NCBI GenBank assembly: GCA_019454045.1
Contig: SKCR01006519.1
Span: forward strand, 750,181-814,180
DNA: 64,000 nt
Source: Zanthoxylum bungeanum
Lineage: Eukaryota; Streptophyta; Magnoliopsida; Sapindales; Rutaceae
Reading direction: 5' to 3'
A program made the translations under genes and the position numbers. This document shows, piece by piece, positions 33,975 to 47,500 of this stretch (its first letter is position 1; each line of letters starts with the position of its first letter). The notes beneath the pieces are model-generated. The model searched no databases and had not been told where the DNA came from. It saw only the letters and a list, made by a program, of their open reading frames with translations.

Positions 33975-35215
33975 TATGGTTTAGCAAGTTGATATGTGGT
34001 CGTCATAATTTACGGGTGAGTAAATTATGGACACGAAATTGGATTTCATGACGGATATGCCCGAACATAGAGAGTCTCACAAATGAAATATACTCGTAGA
34101 GCATTATGGTAACCTTTATGAATAATACTGATTATTTATAAATCGTTTAACGGTTAAACGAAAAAGATACATGCATAGGGGTCTTTCAGTCATTTCCTAA
34201 TTAATGTGTATTTGTATTTAATATATGATTTTATTAAATACACATTAATTAATTGTCAAATTATGATATTTGATATATATCATTAATATATATGTATTTG
34301 GATTATTTAAAGTAAATATAATACATATATTTATATATTTGTATTTAATTATTTAATTGTAAAATAATTAAAGTAATTGAAATATAAAATATCTAAGTTG
34401 ATATTTTGGTTGGGAAATGATTAAGTGTAAATGCTTGACTTTTACATTTATAATAAATGTGTTAAAATGGAATTTGACTTCTTTATTTTTGTTTGGAAAA
34501 TTGGAAAAATCTTTTTTTCTTCATAATTTTCGGCCAACCCTAAGTATTTAAGGGTTATATTTTTTTTCATTTGTTTCACTTTGCTAAGCCTCTAAATATT
34601 ACAAAAAGAAAGAGTTGAGAGAAAAAAGTGAAGAACAAAGAAAGAATTTGAAGAAAACTTATAGATTTGTAAGTTTTTTCAACTTTTCTCCAACTAGAAA
34701 AATATTTCTAGGGTTCTTAGCTATAACATGTGATGCTTGGTAGTTTCTCTACTCTTTTAGTTTTGTAATAAAATGATTGGAAGCATGAATGAAAGATGTA
34801 TGCATGTATGTTAACAAAGTATGCTTATTAATGGTTAATAAGAACACTTTTGGTCATTAGATGATCTTGTTGTCATTCTAGAGTTGTTGGGTCATTCAAT
34901 GATGACCTAAAATTATTCTTGAGTTATTTCAAAGTGGTGAGACTTGTTTGGTGTTGTAGAGATTAGATTAAAGTGTTGGATTGTGTTAATTTTTGTTAAT
35001 TTGATTAATAGGGAAAATTAAGGTTTTAACATAAACCAAAATTGAGGCTTTTCATATATGTGTTGTATTATACTGTATATAAGATATAAAATCATTTTGG
35101 TGTTGATTGGAAATCATCTAAACTTGTATTTGACAAATTTGGACCAAAATGATCAAAGTTCAAAATATTTAGGTCTCTCGGCAATTTGGAAAAATATGAG
35201 ATTTTTGTAGGTAAA
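33975..35215 (+). mobile_element. Older LARD-related LTR, right piece
   Basis: Resumes directly after the LARD B LTR with LTR-like sequence corresponding to about 32320 onward of that LTR (gtcgtcataatttacgggtg, gtttaacggttaaacg, a leader with 'cggccaa', ctagagttgttgg). It is clearly more diverged than A or B. With 16973-17430 it is best explained as a pre-existing LTR into which the cluster inserted. It fades out near 35215 without a terminus. Confidence 0.6.
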
Positions 35216-36169
35216 ACATATGATTAACACAATCGAATCATTCGATTTGAGTTTAAATATAGTAGGTAAAACATTTGATTATCTTAATCTCTTATAATAA
35301 ATACATATCTTCGTTACTAGCACTAGTTATAATTTTTATAATTTTTTGACAAAAAGTCATATTGAACTTGGGATATGTTTTTGACAAAAAATAGCTCAAA
35401 GATGCAAGCAGAGTACGTTTACTTTGTTTTAGCTTCCTCTGTCTACCTATATTTTCTAATTGAGGGTATGAATTAAATAACATGCAAAATACGTTTACTT
35501 TACTGTTGCCGTTATTTGTAACGGCAACAGTGATGAATTTATAACGGAGCCTTGAATTAACAAAATTTGAAAGTTAGATGACTGAATTGACAAAACTGAA
35601 AGTTAAATGACTTAAATGAAAAAACGTGAAAGTAAGAGGGTAACTTTTACATTTTTACCTTTTATCTTATTAATTCACTCGTGTTGGAATTATAAGTTTG
35701 GTGGATTTTTTAAAAATCCGGTCTGGGCCTAAGGATAGAAAAGTCCGGCCCACAACATGCGGAGAGTAACGGGCTTACAACATGCAGGCCCAAATTCATT
35801 CATCTCATTCTCATATCCATCAAATTTCAAACATCTTTCAACGGCTCACGTAAAGAATATATAAAAATCTCTTTGTACCCACGCAAGCCCCGGCGTCACC
35901 AACCATTATCATATTTATTAATGCTAATTCTGATTATTATAAATAATTAGTTATTTAATTAATTTAACAAGATAAACGATAACCGCAAGAAAATGTTGCC
36001 ACTTTGCGTAAAGAGTCCTCCAAAGCCGAACCTGCTCGGCCCCACACTCACAGTCGCCAGTGGATAAACCGACGAAACCGAAATTATACAATAATAATTG
36101 CGATTTATAATAACACTTATATCCCTGAATTTTAATAAATTTACGAATAAATACAGTTTTATTCTTTCC
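35216..36169. other. Gene-free stretch with promoter-like motifs
   Basis: 35740-35790 has two ggccca-type motifs and 35856-35870 has aatatataaaaatc, TATA-like. No reading frame follows in either direction. The remainder is AT-rich. It could be a promoter cut from its gene or chance. Confidence 0.3.
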
Positions 36170-36940
36170 ATGAGAGTCTTAGTCCTTAAACGATGTTCAT
36201 TTTTATATGTTTTAAAATACTAAAATAAATAATTATGACTAGTAAGGGCTATGAGACCGTTAATTTGACACTAGTTATATTTAACTTGAAATGACATGAT
36301 TATTTATGATGTTATTTTTTATTGAGTATATCGAGTTCAATTTAAGGTTATATATATATATATATATTTTTCTTTTCATGATGGTCTTAATCGTTAGATG
36401 ATATTACTTTTTACACCCTTTTAAAATATTAAAATAAATAAATAGGACTAGTAAGGGTTATAAGACCATTAATTTGATACAAGTTATATTTGACTTGAAA
36501 TAACATGATTATTTATGACTTCTTTTTTTTTACTGAATATATCGAGTTCAATTTGTGCCTAAAGATTTTTTTCTTCTTTTCATGTGATAATACATTTTAA
36601 AGTACTAAAATAAATAAATATGGCTAATAAGAGTTATTATGAGACCTTTAATTTGACACGTGTTATATTTGATTTGAAATGACTTGTTTATTTATGATTT
36701 CAATTTTTTTATTGAGTAATCGAGTCTAATTTACAATTAAAGATATTTTTCTTCCTTCTATGTGGATCTTAGTCATTAGATGATTTTAATTTTTATATCC
36801 TTTAAATAATAAAATAAATAATTTGTCTAGTAAGAGTTATAAGATCGTTAATTTGACACGAACTATATTTGACTTGAAATAACATGATTATTTAGGATGA
36901 TATTTTCTTTATATCCGGTTCAATTTAGAGCTTTTAACAT
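36170..36940. repeat. Diverged tandem repeat, four units of about 175-210 bp
   Basis: The block 'actagtaaggg..tat.agaccgttaatttgacac...ttatatttgacttgaaataacatgattatttatga' recurs with landmarks near 36237, 36447, 36621 and 36826. Units have diverged by substitution and small indels. It lies 400 bp upstream of the presumed promoter of the LRR gene. Confidence 0.75.
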
Positions 36941-37319
36941 ATAAATCCATATATGACATAATAAAAATATTCAATTAATCATATTGTTAATTAAATTTTA
37001 TGTCTTATAGAAATATGTTGTATTTGTCAGTTAATCATATAGATTTTACTAAAAAAAATTAAGAACATGTTAAATAAATAAATTTTTGGAAAATATATAA
37101 CAAAGTATGTTAATCTAAGATATTCGACTATGACAATTATAATAAATAAGTAAGATTAATATTTAAAAATTTTAAAATCAAATTCATTTTGAAAATGACA
37201 TATCAATTTAAATTATCAAGGGTTTTTAAGCAAAAATGCAAACTATATATTCTTAATGAGTTTTATGATAAAATTAGGTACCTAAACGTTATTAACCCAA
37301 TAAAAATACAGAAAAATCT

Positions 37320-38595
37320 TAATTGTAGGGCCCACTTGCATCTTCTCTTCTATTCTTTATCTAAATCTTCTCTCCTCAGAACACCTAACTCCGAGCCCCT
37401 CTTACAACTGAATCAAAAGCAAACGTGTCACCTATCCGTTGGTTAGGACTCAGGTTCGGGTCACCGCCACTTAAGCACTTTTTGCTATCTCTCAGAGTCT
37501 CAGTCACTGTTAATAACTTTTGATTTCTCTTTCTATTAAATTCTAAAATTTGATCATCGCAGGGTGTCGGTCGATAGATGATTTTATTTCACTTTTTCAT
37601 AATCAAAAAAATTTGTTTGATTATGTTTGTTTCCTGAGAAAAAATGAATGATTGCTGGAAAAAAATAAGTTTCAGGTGAAAAGAAAATTCGATAATTTCA
37701 CTTTTTCTTCTTGTTGCTAGTTTTATTATTTAGCTGCGAATTTTATTTACTACTTTTCATCGTTCACTAGAAAAAAGTTTGGTTTGTGATTTTTTTTCCC
37801 TTGGCGACGAAAAATTGATGATCGTGGCTCTTATTGTGTTTATCGATTTGATTTTTATGTGAATACACTGTTTATTTAAAATTGACAAATTGTCTCTGTT
37901 TTGTGGTGTTAGTATTTGGAACTGATAACGTCTTGTTTAGCTGAAGGCCACTGGTTGGTTAGAAATGTTAGTAATGGAAGAAACTGGATATTTGATATTT
38001 TTTAATTTTTAATTTTTTTTTTTTGTTATAAATGAAAATTTTGTCTTATAAAATTTTATTGATAGGTATGAAGAAACAAAATGAAATAATTATAAAATTA
38101 AACTAAAAAAACATACATTTCTGCTCAAATTATTAAAGTTAGGGCCGGATCACTCATTGGAACCACATTCTACATATAAGTAAATATATGTTATATGTTT
38201 TGATTTTTGACATCAAATAAATATTATTACTGCAAGTGAAATTCCATATATACAAATGCTTTATGGTTTGCTCGAAGCCGCTTTTTTATGTGATTGGATT
38301 CATATTCCGTATGAAACGGAGCTAATTGTTGGGATGTGTTGCTATAGGAAGTGAGTGCTATGATCACTTGTTGGTTTTGCATAATTTGAGATATTACTTG
38401 AGTGATACCATTAGTCTGTGTTTGTTGTAAAGGTGTTTTCTTGATTACCATGTGACTCCATACTTATACGGATATACATTTTCTTGCTTTACAGGGTGAA
38501 GGAGAGGGTGTTTTTTCATTTTTGGTAATTGAGTAGCTTAAGGTAGTGGTGTGCTGCAATTTTATGAAATATATTGATCACAAGATATTTCCACG
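37320..38595 (+). promoter_or_regulatory. Promoter, 5' leader and leader intron of the LRR gene; upstream ORF
   Basis: gggcccac at 37328-37335 is a site-II/TCP-like element common near plant housekeeping start sites. A CT-rich initiator region follows. A leader intron probably runs from a donor such as ttcag/gtgaaa near 37676 to the acceptor tgctttacag ending near 38493. The second leader exon contains an out-of-frame ATG at 38564 whose 22-codon frame overlaps the main start codon and stops at 38630-38632. Exact ends are inferred. Confidence 0.45.
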
Positions 38596-41500
38596 ATGGG
38601 TGGAGCTTGTTCTAGGAAGAGAGACCAAGTAGACAATGAAGATGGTTTGCACGGAGGGGTTTGTGGAAGATATCAAAAAAGTTTTAGTTCAAAGTGGTTG
38701 ATGACCTCATTTTCAAGGCCTCCTATGGATATCCAACGAGGAGAAGGGACATGCCCGTCCCTTATGGAGTTGTGTGCCTACAAAATACGTCAGGTATGCT
38801 CTTTTTGTGTCATCCTTGGTTGAAGACAATAACAGCTTGTTTTCTGTACTGATCTTTAAGCTGTCTGCTTAAACAGGACATAGATAGATATAGTACCTTC
38901 TCAATGCTCCCAAGGGATATCAGTCAGCAAATTTTCAATGAACTGGTGTATTCCCGATGTATAACTGAAATTTCGCTCGAAGCTTTTCGAGATTGTGCTC
39001 TCCAGGTAACTCCTAGCATGAAATTTATCTTTCAGAATCATTATTGTGGTCCTAGTCGTTTTTTTAGTAGATCTTGTCTCTAAGGTTTTTTTTACAGGAC
39101 CTTCACCTGGGAGAGTACCCTGGGGTAAATGACAAGTGGATGGATGTCATCACTTCACAGGGATCATCTTTACTTTCTGTGGATCTTTCTGGTTCTGATG
39201 TCACTGATTCTGGATTGATTCATCTCAAAGATTGCTCTAACCTGCAGTCCCTAAATTTTAATTTTTGCGACCAGATATCAGATTGTGGTCTAGAACGCAT
39301 ATGTGGTACGTTTTCGACTCCTTTTATTCATGTAGTTGTTGATAATGGTGAATGTCATCTACTATTCTTAAGAAACCAGATAACGTAGTTCTGTGGTAAT
39401 CAAGTATATGACAAAAAGAAACAATTAGAAAATAATAGGAGTTTAGCTAAAGTAGCATCGATTTTGAAGGGGAAAAGGACCCATGGACTAGGTAGTTGGG
39501 TTTTCCAATATAATAAGTGTAGTAAAGAAAAGCAGACAAAAGACATTTAAATGCATGTTGCAGAACTCTGGAATTTTTCTCCTCTCAGATGGATGTTTTC
39601 CCTTCAGCTTAGTTGAATTGAAATCTTTGCCGCACTTATCAAATCCATGCTGGGTAGCCGGAGCGGATGGCTGCTGAAAGCATCTCATTTTTTTTCCCAT
39701 TTTTGGTGCACAATAAATTGGGATATGGAGCCCATTTGGGACATAGCTATATTCTTTTTTGAATTTATCTTTTACCATGCATCATCAACAGAAATTAGAA
39801 ACCTTTTCCTAATGATTTATGTGGTGGCTTTCGCTTCTTGAAACTTCATCATACGAGTACTATTGTAGTAAAGCATTTTGCTCATTATTATTATTGTCTC
39901 CCTTGAAATTTACATGTTCCAACAGCTAGATTTTGTGGATTGCTTTATGTGTTTGATAAAGATTAAGCTCAAATATATGGCATGACTACAGGTCCAGATG
40001 CATTGGATGGTTTTACACTATGGGCTTGGATGTGATGGAGTGCAAATTTAAATTCTTATTCACTTGGTTACAATGCTTGCTTAATTTGTTTTAAATATGT
40101 TTCTAGATTTTGAATTTTGATTTTATTCGGGTTGATTTGGTTGGAATTCCTTTCAGTTACCATTTCAAAAAATTCCACGACTGCCACAGCTATAAAACAT
40201 TTTTATTTACTTCCTTTAATTTAGTGTTGTCTGCAACTAAACTGCAGAATCTTTGTTTTCTGGAACTCTATTTTTGAACCTGCTAATTTTTGCCATGAAA
40301 GGCTTAATTCTCCCATTTTCTTCCAACATGATCAAGTTTTGAACAGTTCTTAGATCTGTGAAATATGTTAGAATTATTGCCTTTCGACGTGTCGCTATAA
40401 TTGTATGGCTTTGTTCCAATTTTATATTCCTTTATCACTTGACTTTAAACCCTCAAATGACATTTGTTACTACTACAACGTCCATTGAATGTTTACACCG
40501 ATATGCTGCTGAAGTTGATGATGTTGGAAAACATTCCACGACTGACACAGCTATAAAACATTTTTATTTACTTCCTTTAATTTAGTGTTGTCTGCAACTA
40601 AACTGCAGAATCTTTGTTTTCTGGAACTCTATTTTTGAACCTGCTAATTTTTGCCATGAAAGGCTTAATTCTCCCATTTTCTTCCAACATCATCAAGTTT
40701 TGAACAGTTCTTAGATCTGTGAAATATGTTAGAATTATTGCCTTTTGACGTGTCGCTATAATTGTATGGCTTTGTTCCAATTTTATAGTCCTTTATTACT
40801 TGACTTTAAACCCTCAAATGATATTTGTTACTACTACAACGTCCATTGAATGTTTACACCGATATGCTGCTGAAGTGACTTTTTATTTTGAAATATCACT
40901 TGTGTGCATTTTTTGTTAATCCCTTTCCTTTCTAATATTCGAGGGAATTAGCTTCGCCACTTTACACTTTCAGTTGCTCTGTGATGGATTAGATGTATGA
41001 CTGAAAATCTTTCAGGTCTCTCAAACCTGACAAGTTTGAGTTTTAGAAGAAACAATTCAATTACTGCACAAGGAATGAGGGCCTTTTCTGGCTTGATGAA
41101 CTTGGTGAAATTGGACCTTGAAAGATGTACTGGAATTCATGGAGGTCTTGTTTACCTCAAAGGTATGTTTACATGTAAATGTAATCTGTTTTTAAAATAT
41201 ATTTTTCCCACTGTTAATATTTGTTGACATCAACATATTTGCGAAAATACACTACTACATTCTAAAAGATCATTGATCGAGAATTTTTGGGAACAGATTT
41301 GAGAATATATGCATTGCTAAATGTTCATGTACCCTTTGTCTCCCTCTCTCCTTCCAAGGTGGGGGTATAGATTTTATTTTCTATACGAGGTTAAGTTATC
41401 AGAACTAGTGTTTCTTGGTAAAAGTAATTGCAGAGGGAACTAGAGAGTATATCAAAAAAAGAAAAATCACTCGTGTTAAGAGGGGCCTCTCCCTATGAAC

Positions 41501-44500
41501 TTTGAACCTATAGCGAGCGACAGGCTTCGATTGGAGCTGTCAAATTGGTATAATGACTGCTGACTGATAAATCCATAATCAGCAATATACTAATCTGAAT
41601 GATGTGTACCATATTTATGGTTTTACAGGTTTAACAAAATTGGAGTCTCTTAATATCAAATGGTGCAATTGCATCACAGATTCTGATATGAAGCCTCTCT
41701 CAGGTAATGCTCATCTTTCTTTTCTATTTTGGGAAAATAATTGTATTAAAAGTTCAACAAATTTGGATCCCTTAATATCAAATTGGTGTAATATACATAC
41801 AATTATGTTTTAATCATAAAAGACGGTCAAATGTGTTTATATCTGTTAATAGACGTAGCAGAATACTCTAATAGATATTCACATGGCGATGAATTCCATT
41901 TTAAACATCTCAACATCCAGCACCTGAGTTTTCATTGAAAATATCACTCAGTTGATTTTATGAATTCGTATGTATAGTGGCAATTTGTTTATCATCACCA
42001 GTATTTGGTAAAATGGCAGTTACCTTAATTTTCTTCGTTTTTTTAATTAAAACCAAATTATAGAAGCAATATGCAATATATCATGACCTTAAAATATCTC
42101 ATCAAGAATTTATTTGCATTTTAACCTGAGAATTTTCTTGTCATACCTTTTTACACTTCAATCGTGCATTCTTGATCATGGGGTTTGCAAACCATTGGGC
42201 CTTGTAGTGAGTCAACCAACTTGATGGCACGTCATTTGGATGAGGCATTATATAAACGCATACCTTTTTGGCGCCAAGTTCTTCTCGTAGGAACTCCCCC
42301 CACCTTCCATTATAAGCACAAATTCAGTACTTCACTACTGTCTAAATGTATTTGATGGATCCGTGAAGTAAACTTTGCTTTTTGTTACGAGTTTGTAAGC
42401 TGTAAATATTCTAGTGTAAATTACTGTTCTAAATATATGTCAGGGCTTACGAACTTGAAAAGCTTACAAATTTCCTGCAGCAAGGTCACAGATACCGGCA
42501 TTACTTACTTGAAAGGTATTTTAGCTCCCAATCATTTATTTTCATGCTTATTTTTACTACTGTAATGATAAGTTATATTACATCCTGATCTTGGGCACAT
42601 GAACATGTCACTTTGTTTTAGAAAATCTGGGTTTTCTGCTGTATATGATTTGCTGTTGAATTTTTACACTTAACCAAGGTCCCTTGGAAAACAGACCGAA
42701 CCAAATGAGAATACTGGTTTGAGTGGGTGTGCAAGGGTTCTACTATTGAATTTATATTTTGAAAGCTATAATTTTCAACAAAATGGAATTGTTCTAAAAT
42801 CAAAATAATCAGTACACTGACTAATAGACCTAACTGATGGTGCAATAGTTGAATTACAACGGCCCATCGCCACATCATAGTTCTAAAAACACCTAAAATT
42901 ACCAAAATAATTTACAATCCATACAGCTACAGATACCTTGAAAAATATCATTGATACATTGTCATAAATTAAGGTTCGAAAACTCGGTGCACGGTGCGAG
43001 GCGCTCCCCCCAATTGAGGCGAGGCGGAAGCCTCAATTCAAAACGCGGGAAAAATTTATGCAGCCTTAATTTCAACCTCAAGAAAGAGCCATGATGGTGT
43101 TATATATGTATTGAGTTGAAATTTTGTATAGTTTATTTAAATTTCTTCAACATGATAAATTAATGTTGTATAGTTTATTCAAATTTCTTCAACTGTGCAT
43201 AAATTCGCATCATGAAAGCATCAAAATTCATGAGGAAAATTAATCCAATCAGAACAAAATGATAAATTAACACTATCCAACTTCACAAATTATAAACACA
43301 CAAGTTTTATGATAAACTAAAACTAAAAAGGCACTGTGAAAATTGAAAAAAAAAATACTTAAACAAATTTGATAATTGATGATGTAGCCGATAACAAACC
43401 AAATGAAAAAAAATTGTCAAAAAGGAATAAACAAACCCCCTTAAACAAATGAATAAACACACCCCTTGAAGAAACTACAGCCAAAACATAACCCCATTTC
43501 AAAACAAATCACAGCCAAAACAGAACCCAAAAAAAATAGAACGAAAAAAATTAGAAGAAAAAAAATTAAGGTTGGAGTTGAAAACTGACCTTGAAGAAGA
43601 AATTGAAGATGAAATTGGCGATGATGATTAAGCGTGCCTCAGCAAGTTTGATAATTGATGATGTAGATCAATAAATTGAAGAGTAAATTGATGAGACAAA
43701 GAAAGGTTAGGGTTAGGGTTTCTTTAATTCTTTCTGTTGAAAAACTGAATGTTCTTTTATTTGAATAATCTTAAACTATACAAGGAATATGGTCTTATAT
43801 AGGGACTAAGATAAATATGGAATGTAAATCTACTCATAATTACAATAATTGTGCAATCATATTTAGGGACAAAATCATATATTAGAAATTCTAACATAAT
43901 CTCCTACATTTACTCTTGCAATTATTTTCCCCACCCCCTCAAGCTGGTTCAAAGATATCTATCATTCCTAGCTTGCTAACCCATGAAAGAAAATTAGGTC
44001 TTGGTAGCCCTTTGGTAAATATATCTGCTAATTGTTCTTTGCTGGTAACAAATGGAATACATATTTGACCATCTTATATATTCTCTTTGATAAAGTGTCT
44101 ATCCACTTCAACATGTTTAGTCATGTCATGTTGAACTAGATTATGAGCAATACTAATAGCAACTTTGTTGTCACAATAGAGTTTCATTGTATCAATTCGA
44201 GCAACCTGCAATGCCTTCAGTAATGTCTTTAACCACGTCAATTCACAAATTCCTTGAGCCATTGATCTAAACTCAGCCTCGGCACTAGATCGAGTTACTA
44301 CTGATTGTTTTTTACTTTTCCAAGTGACGAGATTTCTTCCAATAAATGTCTAGACTTGAACCTGCCCAATCAGCATCTGTATATCCCTCTACTTGAAGAT
44401 GATAATTCTTTGAGAAGAGTAAACTTTTTCCAATGGTGCCTTTCAAATATCGTACAATTTTCAAAACTGCCTCTTTATGTACTTCACATGGGGAATGCAT

Positions 44501-47500
44501 AAATTGACTCACTGCACTGACAGCAAATGCGATATGGCCTAGTATGAGACAAGTATATCAATTTTCCTACCAATCTTTGGTATTGACCCTTGTCAATTGG
44601 ATCACTCTTAACTGTAGCTCCCAAATTTTGATTAGGATCAATCGGAATATCTGGTGGTTCCAAATTTTGATTAGGATCAATCGAAGTATTTGATGGTTTG
44701 CAGCCTGACATACCAGCTTCTTGGAGAAGGTCTAGAACATACTTCCTTTGTGAGAGAAATATTTCTTTACTTGATCTTGCAACCTCTATTCCCAAAAAGT
44801 ATCTCAGTTTTCCCAAATACTTAATCTCAAATTCTTCAGCGAGCATTCTTTTAAGTCTTCTTATTTTGTCAAAATCATTGCCAGTAACAATGATGTCATC
44901 CACATAAACAATCAAAGCAGTGATCTTCCCATTTTTAGAGTGCTTAAAGAACAAGGTATGGTCACCTTGACTTTGAGTATACTCAAATTGGCGAATTGTT
45001 ATAGTAAACTTCTCAAACCAAGCGCGAGGTGGTTGTTTTAGTCCATACAATGACTTTTTCAACTTGCACATTTTTTTCCTGCCAAACATATCATGAAAAC
45101 CAGGCGGCAACTCCATGTACACCTCCTCTTCTAAATCCCCGTGCAAGAATGCATTTTTTACATCAAGCTGCTCAAGATGCCAGTCTAGATTTGCTGCAAG
45201 AGATAATAGAACTCAAATTGAATTCATCTTGGCTACAGGAGCAAAGGTTTCTTGATAGTCAACTCTGTAAGTCTGTGTGTATCCTTTTGCAACAAGTCTC
45301 GCCTTATATCCCTCAACTGTCCCATCATCCTTATGTTTGATTGTAAACACCATTTACATCCGACTGGCCTTTTTCCTAGTGGAAGATCGACAAGGTTCCA
45401 TATATTATTTTTTTCAACGCTTTCATTTTTGCATGAACAACCTCTTTCCATTTTGGAATGCTAAGAGCTTCATATATAGTCTTTGGAATAGGGTCACAAG
45501 AAGACAAATTAGTAGTAAATGCTCTAAAATGTGGAGACAACTTTTGGTAGGAAATGAAATTAGAAATAGGATGCATAGTACAAGATCTAATACCTTATGG
45601 GCAATTGGAACATCAAAATTAGAAAAATCAGTAAAATCAAAGTGATTTTGAGAAGCATTAGGCTTAACATTGTTATGCTTGCAAATCCTTTCGACCAAAT
45701 ATTAGTACTTCATTGTCTAGTAACTCTTCCAGGTTTCTTGTAACCCCCATTTATTCTTACATTTTGTGACCAAGGGCATTTGTCGCGGTCTTTCAAACTG
45801 CTTTCCTTTTAAACTGATTTTTTATTTCCTTCATTGTGTTTTAGGTCTGCAAAAGCTTACTCTACTGAATTTGGAGGGCTGCCCAGTGACTGCTGCATGT
45901 TTGGACTCTCTTTCAGGTCAGAATTGCTTGGTGTTTTTAGTTTGTATTAATCATTCTTTTTTATTTTTTATTTTTAGGTAACAAGCCTGCAACTACCAAC
46001 TCATGCGCTTAGCATTTGTTTTTGATGATTGATATCTGGTGATTGTAAAATATGGAGATAATAAATAGAATATTGTCCATATGAGTCTGTCTTGTGTACA
46101 TTTAATAACTTGGTAAAAGGTTAGAAGTAATTGCTTGATCATGAAATATTCATGTATTCTAAATTTTGATTAAATTTTAGCATATTTTCCTTTTTTGGCC
46201 TGTTTTTCTGCAGCTCTTGGGGCTCTCTTGTATTTGAATCTTAACCGATGTCAACTGTCTGATAATGGATGTGAGAAGTTTTCCAGTAAGTTATCATCAT
46301 GCTCAGTTAATTGCACATTTTGGATCGTAGAATATACTTCAAATTGATAAGACGTCGTTAGGCTTTTAGCTTTTTTTTAAAACTAAAACTTCAATGTTAA
46401 CCATGACCTAGTTTAAGTGCTTGTTTTCTGCAGAGCTTGGGAGTTTAAAGGTATTAAACCTGGGTTTCAATGACATCACGGATGCATGTTTGGTACACCT
46501 GAAAGGTTGGGCTATATTCAGCTATCGATCTTTCTTATTAAGCTTATTTCTTGGGATTAGTGTTCACTTGGAATCTGTCTTTTTATTTATTTATGTCGTG
46601 ATCAAGAAAGTTGTCTTGCTTTTCTTACAATAGAATGAGAGACACATTGAAAGTTCTATAACTTATTTTACTACTACGTAACTGCAACTTTTTTTTCTCG
46701 TAGTTGAGTAACTTGCTCTTGCTTTTTTATCACCCTTTTCTGACCAAATCAATGGGCTTTTTGAGGGTTAAAAAGAAGTTGGTTTTCGGACCTTAATGTA
46801 ATTTGAATGTGATAAAGTAAATATCGCATCATGTTGATAATACAGTCATCTGCAGATTCTCTGTGTATCTATCTTAATTGGTTGTCTACAGATTTTGTTA
46901 ATAACAGTTTTCTTTATAAGAAATTAGAAAGAAGAAAAAGAAAAAGGAGAGGAAAATATTTATTGAACTTTTCCTCTGAAACAGGATTGACAAACTTGGA
47001 GAGCTTGAACTTGGATTCATGTGGGATTGGTGATGAAGGACTGCTTAATTTGACAGGTGAGATGACTACATTAACAGTTTTCACCTCTATTTTGTCGCAT
47101 TTTTCTTTCTTATGCTCCAACATCTATAATAATTTACTGGCTGCAGTTTTTATTGGTTGATTTACCTAGTTCTTCCATAGTGTTGTGAATAGAAAGAAAG
47201 AGAATGGATTCTGGGGTTCACAAATTTAGAATTTCTATTGCACAGCTTATTTTATTGTGAATTTGAGCACCTGATGAAATAAAACTTTTATTTTACAAAC
47301 TACATATGAAGGCTGAAATCAACCCTAAGAACAAAATCATTAATGAGGTTGCTCGCCGTCAATTAGAATCGAATTTTTCTTTACAAACAATACATAAGAT
47401 TCTATTATGGGAATTATGGTCATGAATATCTTGCATCTCTGCCTACTGAAGACGATCCTTTGATCACAAACTCGATAAATATTAGGACGTTGTGAAGTCA

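Noticed and set aside
43706..43722. ggttagggttagggtt resembling telomere repeat
   Set aside because: Only two to three units, of the TTAGGG type and not the plant TTTAGGG; too short to be interstitial telomere DNA.
45029..45645. Plus-strand frames of 70-122 codons
   Set aside because: They are antisense to the copia polymerase relic.
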